From positions 1 through 64,000 of the forward strand of contig CAYJLF010000027.1 in assembly GCA_964371055.1 (NCBI GenBank): a stretch of DNA of 64,000 bases. Reading direction: 5' to 3'. The stretch is from CAYJLF01 sp964371055. GTDB lineage: Bacteria; Eisenbacteria; RBG-16-71-46; CAIMUX01. The translations under genes and the position numbers were made by a program. Numbering within the stretch: position 1 is the first letter of the stretch; each line of letters starts with the position of its first letter. Of the stretch, positions 17,708 through 25,395 are shown one piece after another. The notes below the pieces were generated by a model that made no database searches, was not told the origin of the DNA, and saw only the letters and a list, made by a program, of their open reading frames with translations.

Positions 17708-18651
17708 CGAGACGCGGCACGCGCGGGCGCTGGTTCGCGGCCCTTGGGATCGTGGTTCTTATGATCGCGGGGACGTTCGCCCCGGCCCTCTCGGGGTCGA
17801 AGCGGGTGCAGCCGACGAGTCACGCGGGACGGGCCAAGGTGCAGATCGGCGCCAAGTCGAGCAGCTACCATCGCGCGACCAAAGCCAAGCCCGCCGTCTT
17901 CCAGGTGACCGGGCCGACGAAGCTGAAGCTGATCCTCCGCAGTCTCCCGCCCGCCGCCGGCACGCGGGCCCAGTCGGTGCGCATCTCGATCGACGGCAAG
18001 GAGGCCAAGGCTCTGGAATTGAAGGCCGCGGCCAGCACGAAGGCGCGTCTGGCGGACCAGCGGGCGGTGGGGAATTCACGGACGCGAACCCTCGACATCC
18101 CCCCGGGGATGCATAAGGTGCGCGTCACGCCACTGGCGGCCGGCGATGCCGTCGGCGTGCGCGCCTTTCGGCGGACGGTGGCTCGCACCGCCATCAAGTG
18201 GGTGACCTTCGCGCCCGAGCGGTTCGAGCGCTCGCTCCGCGTGCGCAGCGGCGACCGGGAGACGACCTGCTATCGGTTCACGCCGTCCCAGCCGATCGGG
18301 CTCACCGTGCATGGGCCGACGCGCCTCAAGGTCGCGACGCGCGTCGACTTCGATCAAGCGGCCGGTTCCACGCTGGCCTACGTCGTGCGGGCCTACCTGG
18401 ACGGGCATCCGCTCGAGAGCCACGCCATGAACTCCCGCGTCAGCCACACGGTCACCTACCCGGAGCTACCGGAGATCGTGCCGGGACTCGCGCGCGAGTT
18501 CACGCTGAGCGTTCCATCGGGAACTCACGTGGTCGAACTGCGGCTGGAGGGGACGACTGCACCCGCGGCCAGCGCCACGATCCGAGTGCCGGAAAGCAGT
18601 GTGAAGACGAAGGCGAAGACGAGTCGCTCGCGCGCGATCCGGGGGAGTTGA
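17704..18651 (+). CDS. secreted protein of unknown function, last gene of the pgs operon
   Basis: A 315-residue exported protein whose ATG overlaps the pgsW stop (ATGA). Residues 1-31 are a signal peptide (ALGIVVLMIAGTFAPALSGS). The mature part has two similar beta-rich halves, each with a 'T-G/H-P-T-K/R-LK' phrase (FQVTGPTKLKLILRSLP and LTVHGPTRLKVATRV) and each ending in a 'PxGxHxVxxxxL' strand (IPPGMHKVRVTPL and VPSGTHVVELRLE), so it looks like a duplicated beta-sandwich. It is lysine/arginine-rich, which would suit contact with an anionic polymer such as polyglutamate; this is inference. I know no family name. The last codons fall inside the first unit of a 35-bp triplication. Confidence 0.7.
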   Translation: MTRRGTRGRWFAALGIVVLMIAGTFAPALSGSKRVQPTSHAGRAKVQIGAKSSSYHRATKAKPAVFQVTGPTKLKLILRSLPPAAGTRAQSVRISIDGKEAKALELKAAASTKARLADQRAVGNSRTRTLDIPPGMHKVRVTPLAAGDAVGVRAFRRTVARTAIKWVTFAPERFERSLRVRSGDRETTCYRFTPSQPIGLTVHGPTRLKVATRVDFDQAAGSTLAYVVRAYLDGHPLESHAMNSRVSHTVTYPELPEIVPGLAREFTLSVPSGTHVVELRLEGTTAPAASATIRVPESSVKTKAKTSRSRAIRGS

Positions 18652-18739
18652 GGAGAACCAGGCGCCACTCGATCAGGGGGAGTTGAGCCGCACCAGGCGC
18701 CGCTCGATCACGGGGAATTGAGCAGTACTAACCGCCGCT
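18635..18739. repeat. three tandem 35-bp units spanning two convergent gene ends
   Basis: Units at 18635-18669, 18670-18704 and 18705-18739 share a CGATCAGGGGGAGTTGAG start and a CCAGGCGCCGCT end with few changes. On the minus strand each unit reads as the C-terminal tail of the downstream esterase gene (ERRLV-L-NSP); the real stop lies in unit 3 and a ghost stop in unit 2. The plus-strand gene stops inside unit 1. Confidence 0.85.
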
Positions 18740-21566
18740 CGATCACGCCGGTCCCTGCTTTGACCCGGCAGAAGTAGACCCCGGATGGCAGGCGGCGACC
18801 TTCCTGGTCCCGGCCATCCCAGGCGAGGACGACTTGCCCCGCGGCCGGCGACGCCGTCGCCGGAAGTGTGCGCACCCGCCGGCCGGTCGCATCGTGGATC
18901 GTGGCGTCGACCTTGGATCCGGCCGGTGCCTCCAGCGTGATCGTGGTCATCGTCGTGAAGGGGTTCGGCGCGATCCGCTGGAGCTTGCGCGGACCCGACG
19001 CCGGTAGCTCCTCGACCCGCGCCGGCTGCGTCGATTCTGTGATCGTCAGGCGCCGGTCGGCCGGGAACGCCGTCTCGGTCTGGACGATCCCGCTCGGCCA
19101 GAAGACCTGCAGGGTATCGACGGTCGTCGCGGCGCCGAGGCCGAAGTGGACCACGGGCGAGTTCTGCGCCGTCGCGCTGCCGTCACTGCCGACCTCGCGC
19201 ACCTGGACCCGGCCGCCGGCCGAGATCCGCAGCCACGTTCCCAGGCCGTGCGTATTGGACGGTCCGCCCGCGAGCGCGACCTGCAGCCAGTGGCGTCCCG
19301 CCGTGCTCTGGTTGGCCAGCAGCTTGTTCCAGTCATCGTCGTTGGCGAGATAGAGATCGAGATCGCCGTCCCCGTCGGCATCGGCCGTCGCGGCGCCGGT
19401 GCCCATCCCGCCGTCGTTGACGGGGAATTCGCTGAGGTCGGTGAAGGTGGCATCCCCGTTGTTCCGGTAGAGGCGATTGCGCGCGCCGCTGTTGACCAGG
19501 TAGAGGTCGAGATCGCCGTCGTGATCGAAGTCGGCCCAGAGCGCCCCGCGCCCGTTGCCGGCGTCGGCCAACGGGGCGGGCGTCACATCCAGGAAGCCAT
19601 ACTCGTCTCCGTTGTTGCGGAAGAGGCGGTTGGCCTGCCCGCGGAGGACGAGGTAGACGTCGAGGTCGCCGTCGTTGTCGTAGTCGCCCCAGCAGGCGGA
19701 GGAGCCGTTGCCGGCCGCGTCCAGGGGAGCGGTGGAGGCATCGACGAAGGTCCCGTCGTCATTGCGCAGGAGCCGGCTGGGACCGCCCGAGTTGACGATG
19801 TGGAGGTCGGGGTCGCCGTCGCGATCCCAATCGGTCCAGACAACGTCTCGCGTGTCGAGGGTATCGGCCAGGAGCGAGTCGGTGACATCGACGAAGCCGT
19901 ACTCCCCGTCGTTGCGCAGAAGGGAGTTCGCCTGGTGCCCGATGCGGCCCAGGAAGAGATCGAGATCGCCGTCGCGGTCGTAGTCCGCCCACTCCGCCAC
20001 CGTGAGGTCCCCGGCGGCGTCGAGCGGCGGCTGCGTGTCCTCGATGAAGCCGCCCGTGCCGTCCCCCTGGTAGAGGCGGCTCTCGCCCCTCCAGTTGATC
20101 GCGTAGAGGTCGAGATCGCCGTCCTCGTCGGCGTCGACCCAGGTGGCCGCCGTCCCGGCCTGGGGATCGCGCAGCGTCTCCGGCGTGACGTCGACGAAGG
20201 AGGCGCCGTCATTCCGCAGCAGGGCGTCGTTCTCGTTCACGGAGGAGAGGTAGAGATCCGGATCGCCGTCCTCGTCCGGGTCGCCCCAGGCGACAGCCCG
20301 GGTCGCCAGCGCGCGCAGCGGCACGGTCGTGGCGTCGGTCCAGCTCCCGCCCGGCAGGCCGGAGTAGCAGGTGCCGTAGTCGAAGATGTAGAGGATGCCG
20401 CAGGACGAGTTGAACATCGCGCGCTGGTCGTGTCCCGCGTTCGGGACGATGGCGAACGGCTGGAGAGTCAGGATCGAGGGGCCGAAGACGGCGAGGAGGT
20501 GCTGCCGGTAGATCAGGCCGCGCTGCAGTCGGTGCTCGCCCTGCAGCATCGCCTCGCAGTTGCGTTCCAGGTAGTAGTTGTTGGGATCGTTGTCGGCCCC
20601 TCCCAGGAGGTAGACGACGCGGCGGGTGGCATACTGCGCGCGGAGCGTCTCGATCCCCTGGTCCATGTACTCGTTCAGACCATCCAGCCCGTACTTGTAC
20701 CGGTCGTAGTCCGGGCAGGCCTCGAGCTCGCCGGGAGAAGGGGGGTCGAAGAGGTACGCGCTGCCGGGCACCCAGCGCTCCGCGTCGAAGTAGAGGTAGC
20801 CGGAGGGATTGGCGACGACGTAGCGGACGTCGAGGCCGTAGGTCCCCTCGAGCAGCGGATGGATCCCCGCCCCCGCCGCGTAGCGATTGAGGAACTGCCC
20901 TCCGGCCGAGTGTCCCGCGACGACGATCGATTCGAGATCGGGGCAGGCTGCGGCCAGGCGCAGAAGGAGGCTGTCCATCACCGCGAACGAGCTGAGCCGC
21001 GCGGGCCGGGGATGCTGCAGCGTGTTCAGCGACCTGTCACCCTGCCGCCATCCCATGTACGCCCAGTAGAGGTAGCGGTCGTCGAGGGTGTCGGCGGCGA
21101 CGTCGGCCTCGGTCAGAAACTGCGGCGCGATCAAAAGGGCGGTCGAGTCGGCGCCGGGAACATTGAGCGCGGCGGCCTCCATGCCGTGGAGATAGGTGTG
21201 CGCGTTCCGCAGGGTGCCGTGGAGGGAGACGACGGCGCGGGTGACGCCCGGGTGCGGTCCCTCCAGCAGGCGCGGCGAGAAGTAGGGGATGAGGAGCGTG
21301 TCACCGGCGACCCGCAGCACCATCGTCGTGTCGCCGATCTGGTGCTGGACGTCGGTCGTCTCGGCCAGAGCCGGCGGGATGATCCCGGCCGGCAGGGGGG
21401 GATCCTCAGGATTCAGAAGCCAGGCCGGGTCGGCGGGCGCGGCCGCAGCGGCGTCTGCACCTGCTGCCAGCGACGCAGTCGGGACGCACGCGGTCGCGAG
21501 CACCCCGGCCGCGAAGAAAGCGACCGCGAGGAGGAGGGCCGGCGGCGAGTTCTCGAGACGATTCAT
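18708..21566 (-). CDS. secreted esterase-like/FG-GAP repeat fusion with C-terminal sorting domain
   Basis: A 952-residue exported protein. A signal peptide (PALLLAVAFFAAGVLATAC) is followed by an alpha/beta-hydrolase-like domain, about residues 75-395: AVVSLHGTLRNAHTYL, then IVVAGHSAGGQFLNR with the nucleophile serine at about 220, and VPNAGHD as possible catalytic histidine. Residues about 420-760 carry six to seven FG-GAP/VCBS repeats with calcium-binding DxDxDGDxDL loops (ADYDRDGDLDLFLGR, TDWDRDGDPDLHIVN, GDYDNDGDLDVYLV). Next comes an ASPIC/UnbV-like segment (GRHWLQVALAGG, FGLGAATTVDTLQVFWPSG). The C-terminus is a FlgD-like module (APNPFTTMTTITLEAP, DATGRRVRTL, SGVYFCRV, RRLVLLNSP). Substrate unknown. 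Confidence 0.78.
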   Translation of the reverse strand: MNRLENSPPALLLAVAFFAAGVLATACVPTASLAAGADAAAAAPADPAWLLNPEDPPLPAGIIPPALAETTDVQHQIGDTTMVLRVAGDTLLIPYFSPRLLEGPHPGVTRAVVSLHGTLRNAHTYLHGMEAAALNVPGADSTALLIAPQFLTEADVAADTLDDRYLYWAYMGWRQGDRSLNTLQHPRPARLSSFAVMDSLLLRLAAACPDLESIVVAGHSAGGQFLNRYAAGAGIHPLLEGTYGLDVRYVVANPSGYLYFDAERWVPGSAYLFDPPSPGELEACPDYDRYKYGLDGLNEYMDQGIETLRAQYATRRVVYLLGGADNDPNNYYLERNCEAMLQGEHRLQRGLIYRQHLLAVFGPSILTLQPFAIVPNAGHDQRAMFNSSCGILYIFDYGTCYSGLPGGSWTDATTVPLRALATRAVAWGDPDEDGDPDLYLSSVNENDALLRNDGASFVDVTPETLRDPQAGTAATWVDADEDGDLDLYAINWRGESRLYQGDGTGGFIEDTQPPLDAAGDLTVAEWADYDRDGDLDLFLGRIGHQANSLLRNDGEYGFVDVTDSLLADTLDTRDVVWTDWDRDGDPDLHIVNSGGPSRLLRNDDGTFVDASTAPLDAAGNGSSACWGDYDNDGDLDVYLVLRGQANRLFRNNGDEYGFLDVTPAPLADAGNGRGALWADFDHDGDLDLYLVNSGARNRLYRNNGDATFTDLSEFPVNDGGMGTGAATADADGDGDLDLYLANDDDWNKLLANQSTAGRHWLQVALAGGPSNTHGLGTWLRISAGGRVQVREVGSDGSATAQNSPVVHFGLGAATTVDTLQVFWPSGIVQTETAFPADRRLTITESTQPARVEELPASGPRKLQRIAPNPFTTMTTITLEAPAGSKVDATIHDATGRRVRTLPATASPAAGQVVLAWDGRDQEGRRLPSGVYFCRVKAGTGVIERRLVLLNSP

Positions 21567-21590
21567 TCCGCACAATCATACCATGGATGC

Positions 21591-22502
21591 TCATCCCCGC
21601 CAGGCCAGGTCTTCGGCGGTCGTGTCGGGCTTCGACGGCTTGGCGGCGGCGCCGGATCCCTCGACGCCCGCGAGCTGCTCCTCGTACTGCGGGAGCGGCT
21701 TGCCGAAATAGACCATCGAATCCATCGGGCACTTGGCCACCGCCGGGCCGAAGTCGATCTCCGCCGTCAGCTTCTCGTAGTCGATGGCGGCCAGGTTGTC
21801 CTTCATGGCGAAGATCTCGGGCAGGAGGCGGGCGCAGGCGCCGCAGCCGATGCAGCCGACCTTGCAGACCTCGCGCACCGCCTTGGCGGGATCGTGGTTG
21901 TTGCAGGCCACGACCATCATCCGCTCCACTTTGAACGGGATCTGCTCGATGATCTGCCGGGGACAGGCCCGGACGCAGGCGCCGCAACCGATGCACTTCT
22001 CGTAGTCGATGATCGGCAGGCCGTCTTCCATCCGCATGGCGTCGTACTCGCACGAGCGGACGCAGTCGCCCAGGCCGAGGCAGCCGTAGACGCACCCCAT
22101 CACGCCGCCGACGACATTGGCGGAGACGCAGGTCTGCTCCCCGGTATAGTGGCCGAGCTGCAACCGGTCGGAGAGTTTGGCGCCGCAGTGGATCACCGGC
22201 CGGTACGGATAGGTCTCCTTCGCCTCCACCCCCAGGATCGCCGCGATCTGCGTGACGACCGAGGGGCCGCCGACGGAGCACTTCGTCATCGGCAGAGTCC
22301 CTTCGAAGACCGCCTTGGCGTACTGGCCGCACCCGGGCACGCCGCAGTTGCCGCAGTTCGCGCCCGGCAGCGCCCGCTCGATGGCGGCCTGCTTCGGGTC
22401 GACGAAGACCGCCAGCTTGACGTTGGCGATGACCAGGCCGGTCGCGAAGACCAGGACGATCCCGAGCATCGAGAGGCCGGCGTAGAGGATCGATTCGGTC
22501 AT
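21591..22502 (-). CDS. rnfB: electron transport complex subunit RnfB
   Basis: A 303-residue iron-sulfur subunit of the Rnf complex (ferredoxin:NAD oxidoreductase driving ion transport). It has an N-terminal membrane helix (SMLGIVLVFATGLVIANVKL), the four-cysteine cluster domain ANCGNCGVPGCGQYAKAV, and then 4Fe-4S ferredoxin motifs: CIGCGACVRACP, and CIGCGAC in a second pair with a later CPMD. It is the last gene of rnfCDGEAB, 23 nt after rnfA. The ATG at 22502 has AAGGAGA upstream. The C-terminal tail after the last cluster is proline/alanine-rich and likely linker. Electrons are expected to pass from ferredoxin through RnfB. Confidence 0.92.
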   Translation of the reverse strand: MTESILYAGLSMLGIVLVFATGLVIANVKLAVFVDPKQAAIERALPGANCGNCGVPGCGQYAKAVFEGTLPMTKCSVGGPSVVTQIAAILGVEAKETYPYRPVIHCGAKLSDRLQLGHYTGEQTCVSANVVGGVMGCVYGCLGLGDCVRSCEYDAMRMEDGLPIIDYEKCIGCGACVRACPRQIIEQIPFKVERMMVVACNNHDPAKAVREVCKVGCIGCGACARLLPEIFAMKDNLAAIDYEKLTAEIDFGPAVAKCPMDSMVYFGKPLPQYEEQLAGVEGSGAAAKPSKPDTTAEDLAWRG

Positions 22503-22525
22503 GAGATGGTTCTCCTTGTCGCTCC

Positions 22526-23113
22526 TCAGTGCGTGGACCCTATACCGGCGAAGCCCATGAAACTCATCGCGAGGATCGCCGCCGTCAAGAGGGTGATGCC
22601 GGGGCCGCGAAGGGCCTTGGGCACGTCGGCGAAATCGAGCTCCTCGCGGATGCCGGCCATGATGACGATGGCCAGGGCGAACCCCAGTCCGGAGAAGACG
22701 CAGAAGACGGTCGCCTGCGCCAGGCTCGTGTAGTTCTTCAGCCAGATGAAGAGACACGCCCCGAGAATCGCGCAATTCGTCGTGATGAGCGGCAGGAAGA
22801 TCCCGAACGCCTCGTAGAGCTTGGGGAAGAACTTCCGGAGGTACATCTCGACGAGCTGCACCATCGCCGCGATGACGAAGATGTAGACCACGTACTCGAG
22901 GAAGCTGAGATGGAGCGGATTGAGAGCGTACTTCTTGATCAGAAAGGTGACGACGCCGGAGACCGTCATGACGAACGTCACGGCCGCCCCCATGCCGAAC
23001 GCCATGTCGACCCGCTTGCTCACGCCGAGAAACGGGCAGATCCCGAGGAAGTAGGTCAGGACCGTGTTGTTGATGATGGCGGCCGTCAGTGCGATCAGGA
23101 GGAGTTCCGTCAT
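22526..23113 (-). CDS. rnfA: electron transport complex subunit RnfA
   Basis: A 195-residue six-helix membrane subunit of Rnf, homologous to NqrE. Diagnostic segments are INNTVLTYFLGICPFLGVSK near the N-terminus and PLITTNCAILGACLFIWLKN in the middle; the cysteines in these two half-helices ligate the shared membrane 2Fe-2S cluster between RnfA and RnfE. The length equals that of typical RnfA (about 193). It lies 3 nt after rnfE. Confidence 0.95.
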   Translation of the reverse strand: MTELLLIALTAAIINNTVLTYFLGICPFLGVSKRVDMAFGMGAAVTFVMTVSGVVTFLIKKYALNPLHLSFLEYVVYIFVIAAMVQLVEMYLRKFFPKLYEAFGIFLPLITTNCAILGACLFIWLKNYTSLAQATVFCVFSGLGFALAIVIMAGIREELDFADVPKALRGPGITLLTAAILAMSFMGFAGIGSTH

Positions 23114-23116
23114 GGC

Positions 23117-23749
23117 CTAAGCCTCCTTCCGGGCGCGGGCCTGCCGGTCCTGCAGCCAGTTCATCACTCCCATCCAGGCCCCGAGGGTGATGAAGGCGCC
23201 GGGGGGGAGGATCATGATGATCCACGGATCCCAGACCCCGGCCGGCAGCACCTGGATGCCGAAGAGCTGCCCGGCGCCCAGAATCTCGCGGATGATGCCG
23301 AGGCTGGAGAGTCCGAGCAGGAACCCGAGCGACTGCCCGAACGCGTCCATCAGCGAGGTCCAGGGACCCTGCAGCGCGGCGCAGACCTCGGCCCGCCCGA
23401 TGATGATGCAGTTGACGATGATGAGCGGGATGTACGGGCCCAGCTTGATGCTCATCTCGGGCAGAAACGCCTGGAGCGCCCGGTCGGCGACGGTGACGAA
23501 GGCGGCGATCGTGACCGTGTAGATCGGGATCCGCAGGTGGGGCACGATCTGCTTCCGCAGGAGCGAGATCACGAGGTTCGACATGATGAGCACGAAAGCC
23601 GTGGCCGCGGCCATCGTGACGGCGCCCTGCATCGAGTTCGACACCGCCAGGGTGGGGCACATCCCCAGCATCTGCCGGTAGGTCGGGTTGTCCGGCAGGA
23701 TGCCGCGGAGGAACCGTTCGCTCGGTCCCGGTAAGGTCGTTTCGCTCAT
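23117..23749 (-). CDS. rnfE: electron transport complex subunit RnfE
   Basis: A 210-residue membrane subunit, partner of RnfA and homologous to NqrD. It shows RGILPDNPTYRQMLGMCPTL near the N-terminus and PLIIVNCIIIGRAEVCA in the middle; as in RnfA, cysteines in these half-helices bind the intramembrane 2Fe-2S cluster. The start overlaps the rnfG stop by 4 nt (ATGA), so the two are likely translationally coupled. Confidence 0.93.
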   Translation of the reverse strand: MSETTLPGPSERFLRGILPDNPTYRQMLGMCPTLAVSNSMQGAVTMAAATAFVLIMSNLVISLLRKQIVPHLRIPIYTVTIAAFVTVADRALQAFLPEMSIKLGPYIPLIIVNCIIIGRAEVCAALQGPWTSLMDAFGQSLGFLLGLSSLGIIREILGAGQLFGIQVLPAGVWDPWIIMILPPGAFITLGAWMGVMNWLQDRQARARKEA

Positions 23750-24333
23750 GGCCGGTCCTCCGGTTGCGTGCCCGCGGCCGCGGCCTGGGCGATGAGCCTC
23801 TGCACCTTGCTCAGTTGTCCGTTGACGGTGTTCGTCACCGCCTTCGAGGAGATCGTGGCGCCGGTGATGGCGTGGATCGGGTGAGCGTCGGTCTCACCGG
23901 CTTTGATCACCTTGAGCGGAACGCTTGCCGGCTTGCCCGTGAACTCGCGGCGGAAGGACTCGTCGTAGATCTTGTCTCCCAGGCCCGGGGTCTCGTTGGA
24001 CGCCAGGACCGCGAGGCCGGTGATGGTCGCGCCGTCGGCCGAAAGACCGATCATGAGGTCGATCTTGTCCTGGAATCCCATGCCGGAGGCCGGCACGCCC
24101 CAACCCTTGAGGGCGCCCCCCGCATCGGTCACGCGGAAGACCTGTTCCCCCTCGAGTTTCATCGGCGCGCTGGCCGCACCTCCCGGCACCACCTCCAGCA
24201 CGGCGCGCTCGAGCCGCACCGCCCGGTTGTGCTTGATCCGGGGCTGCAGCGAGGTCTCGACCGCCGCCAGGGAGACCCCGAATCCCACCGCGAGCAGGAT
24301 GAGCAGCCAGGTCTGCTTGATGAACGAGATCAT
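23746..24333 (-). CDS. rnfG: electron transport complex subunit RnfG (FMN-binding)
   Basis: A 195-residue subunit with one N-terminal helix (TWLLILLAVGFGVSLAAVET) and an outward FMN-binding domain. The covalent-flavin motif is visible in HAITGATISSKAVTNTV (S/T-G-A-T), with GLSADGATITGLAVLASNETPGLGDKI upstream in two adjoining segments, as in RnfG/NqrC. RnfG passes electrons between RnfD and the rest of the complex. It overlaps rnfE and lies 16 nt after rnfD. Confidence 0.93.
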   Translation of the reverse strand: MISFIKQTWLLILLAVGFGVSLAAVETSLQPRIKHNRAVRLERAVLEVVPGGAASAPMKLEGEQVFRVTDAGGALKGWGVPASGMGFQDKIDLMIGLSADGATITGLAVLASNETPGLGDKIYDESFRREFTGKPASVPLKVIKAGETDAHPIHAITGATISSKAVTNTVNGQLSKVQRLIAQAAAAGTQPEDRP

Positions 24334-24349
24334 CGCGACCGTCCTTCCA

Positions 24350-25384
24350 TCACGCGGCCGCGCGGGCGTGGCCGCCCACCGGGCGCGTCTGGGTCCAGCG
24401 GTTGATCAGGGGGCTGAAGGCGTTGACCACCAGGACGGCGTACATCACCCCCTCCGGGTATCCGGCGAAGAGTCGAATGACCATGATGAGGGCGCCGGTG
24501 GCCAGGCCGTAGATCCAGCGCCCGGAGCGGGTCAGCGGCGTCGTCACCGGGTCGGTGACGATGAAGAAGGCGCCGAAAAGGACCGAGCCGGCCGCGAGGT
24601 GACCGATCGGTCCCAGCGCCTGGCCGCCGGTCAGGGCGCTCTGGATCGCGCCGATCACCACGACCGGAATCAGGGTGCCGACGGTCAGGCGCCAGTCGGC
24701 CGATCCCCGCCAGAGGAGCCACAGTCCCCCGAGCAGGACCATCGCCGCGGAGGTCTCGCCGATGCAGCCCCCGACATTCCCGCTGAAGAGCGGCGTCAGG
24801 TCGGCCGGGAAGATCTTGGAGAACTTGGCGGCGGCGAGCGGCGTGGCGCCGGTCATCACATCGAGGGTGCCGGGCTGGCTCCACGAGGTCATCGCCACCG
24901 GGAAGCAGGCCATGAGGAAGGCGCGCCCGACCATGGCGGGATTGAAGAGGTTGAAGCCGAGGCCGCCGAAGACCATCTTCCCGAGCGCGACGGCCACCAC
25001 CGACCCGATGGCGGTCGCGTAGATCGGCACGCGGGGCGGGAGCGAGAAGGCGAGGATGATCGCGGTCACGATCACGCTGCAGTCGGAGAGCGTCATCGGC
25101 TTCTTGCGCGCGCGGTTGAAGACCCACTCGGTCGCCAGGCAGAAGGCTGCGGCGACCAGCACGTGGATCACGGCCCACTGGCGGAAGAACCAGATTCCGG
25201 CCACCATCAGAGGGACGAGTCCGATCAAGACGTCGATCATCATGCGGCGCGTCGTGAAAGGACGGTCCGACAGGTGCGGTCCGGTCGTGGTCTCGAGGAT
25301 CGTCGGGAAGGAAGCCGGGGGGGCGGCCGACGGCGGGGCTCCGTCGGGTCGCGTGTCCGGTGCGTTCTCCTGGTCCGGTGCCAC
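24350..25384 (-). CDS. rnfD: electron transport complex subunit RnfD
   Basis: A 344-residue integral membrane flavoprotein, homologue of NqrB. The first 45 residues are a proline/alanine-rich cytoplasmic tail, then SDRPFTTRRMMIDVLIGLVP begins the membrane part; further RnfD marks are LGKMVFGGLGFNLFNPAMVG, the flavin site DVMTGATPLAAAK (S/T-G-A-T), GCIGETSA and FFIVTDPVTTPLT. I use the GTG at 25384 because AGGAGG lies 7 nt before it. It starts 11 nt after the rnfC stop. Confidence 0.92.
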   Translation of the reverse strand: MAPDQENAPDTRPDGAPPSAAPPASFPTILETTTGPHLSDRPFTTRRMMIDVLIGLVPLMVAGIWFFRQWAVIHVLVAAAFCLATEWVFNRARKKPMTLSDCSVIVTAIILAFSLPPRVPIYATAIGSVVAVALGKMVFGGLGFNLFNPAMVGRAFLMACFPVAMTSWSQPGTLDVMTGATPLAAAKFSKIFPADLTPLFSGNVGGCIGETSAAMVLLGGLWLLWRGSADWRLTVGTLIPVVVIGAIQSALTGGQALGPIGHLAAGSVLFGAFFIVTDPVTTPLTRSGRWIYGLATGALIMVIRLFAGYPEGVMYAVLVVNAFSPLINRWTQTRPVGGHARAAA

Positions 25385-25395
25385 GATCGCGCCTC

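Noticed and set aside
19146..22733. A 1195-codon plus-strand frame opposite the FG-GAP protein and rnf genes
   Set aside because: Low-complexity valine/glutamate/arginine composition, mirrors repeats of the real minus-strand gene, and crosses rnfB and rnfA, which are unmistakable on the other strand.
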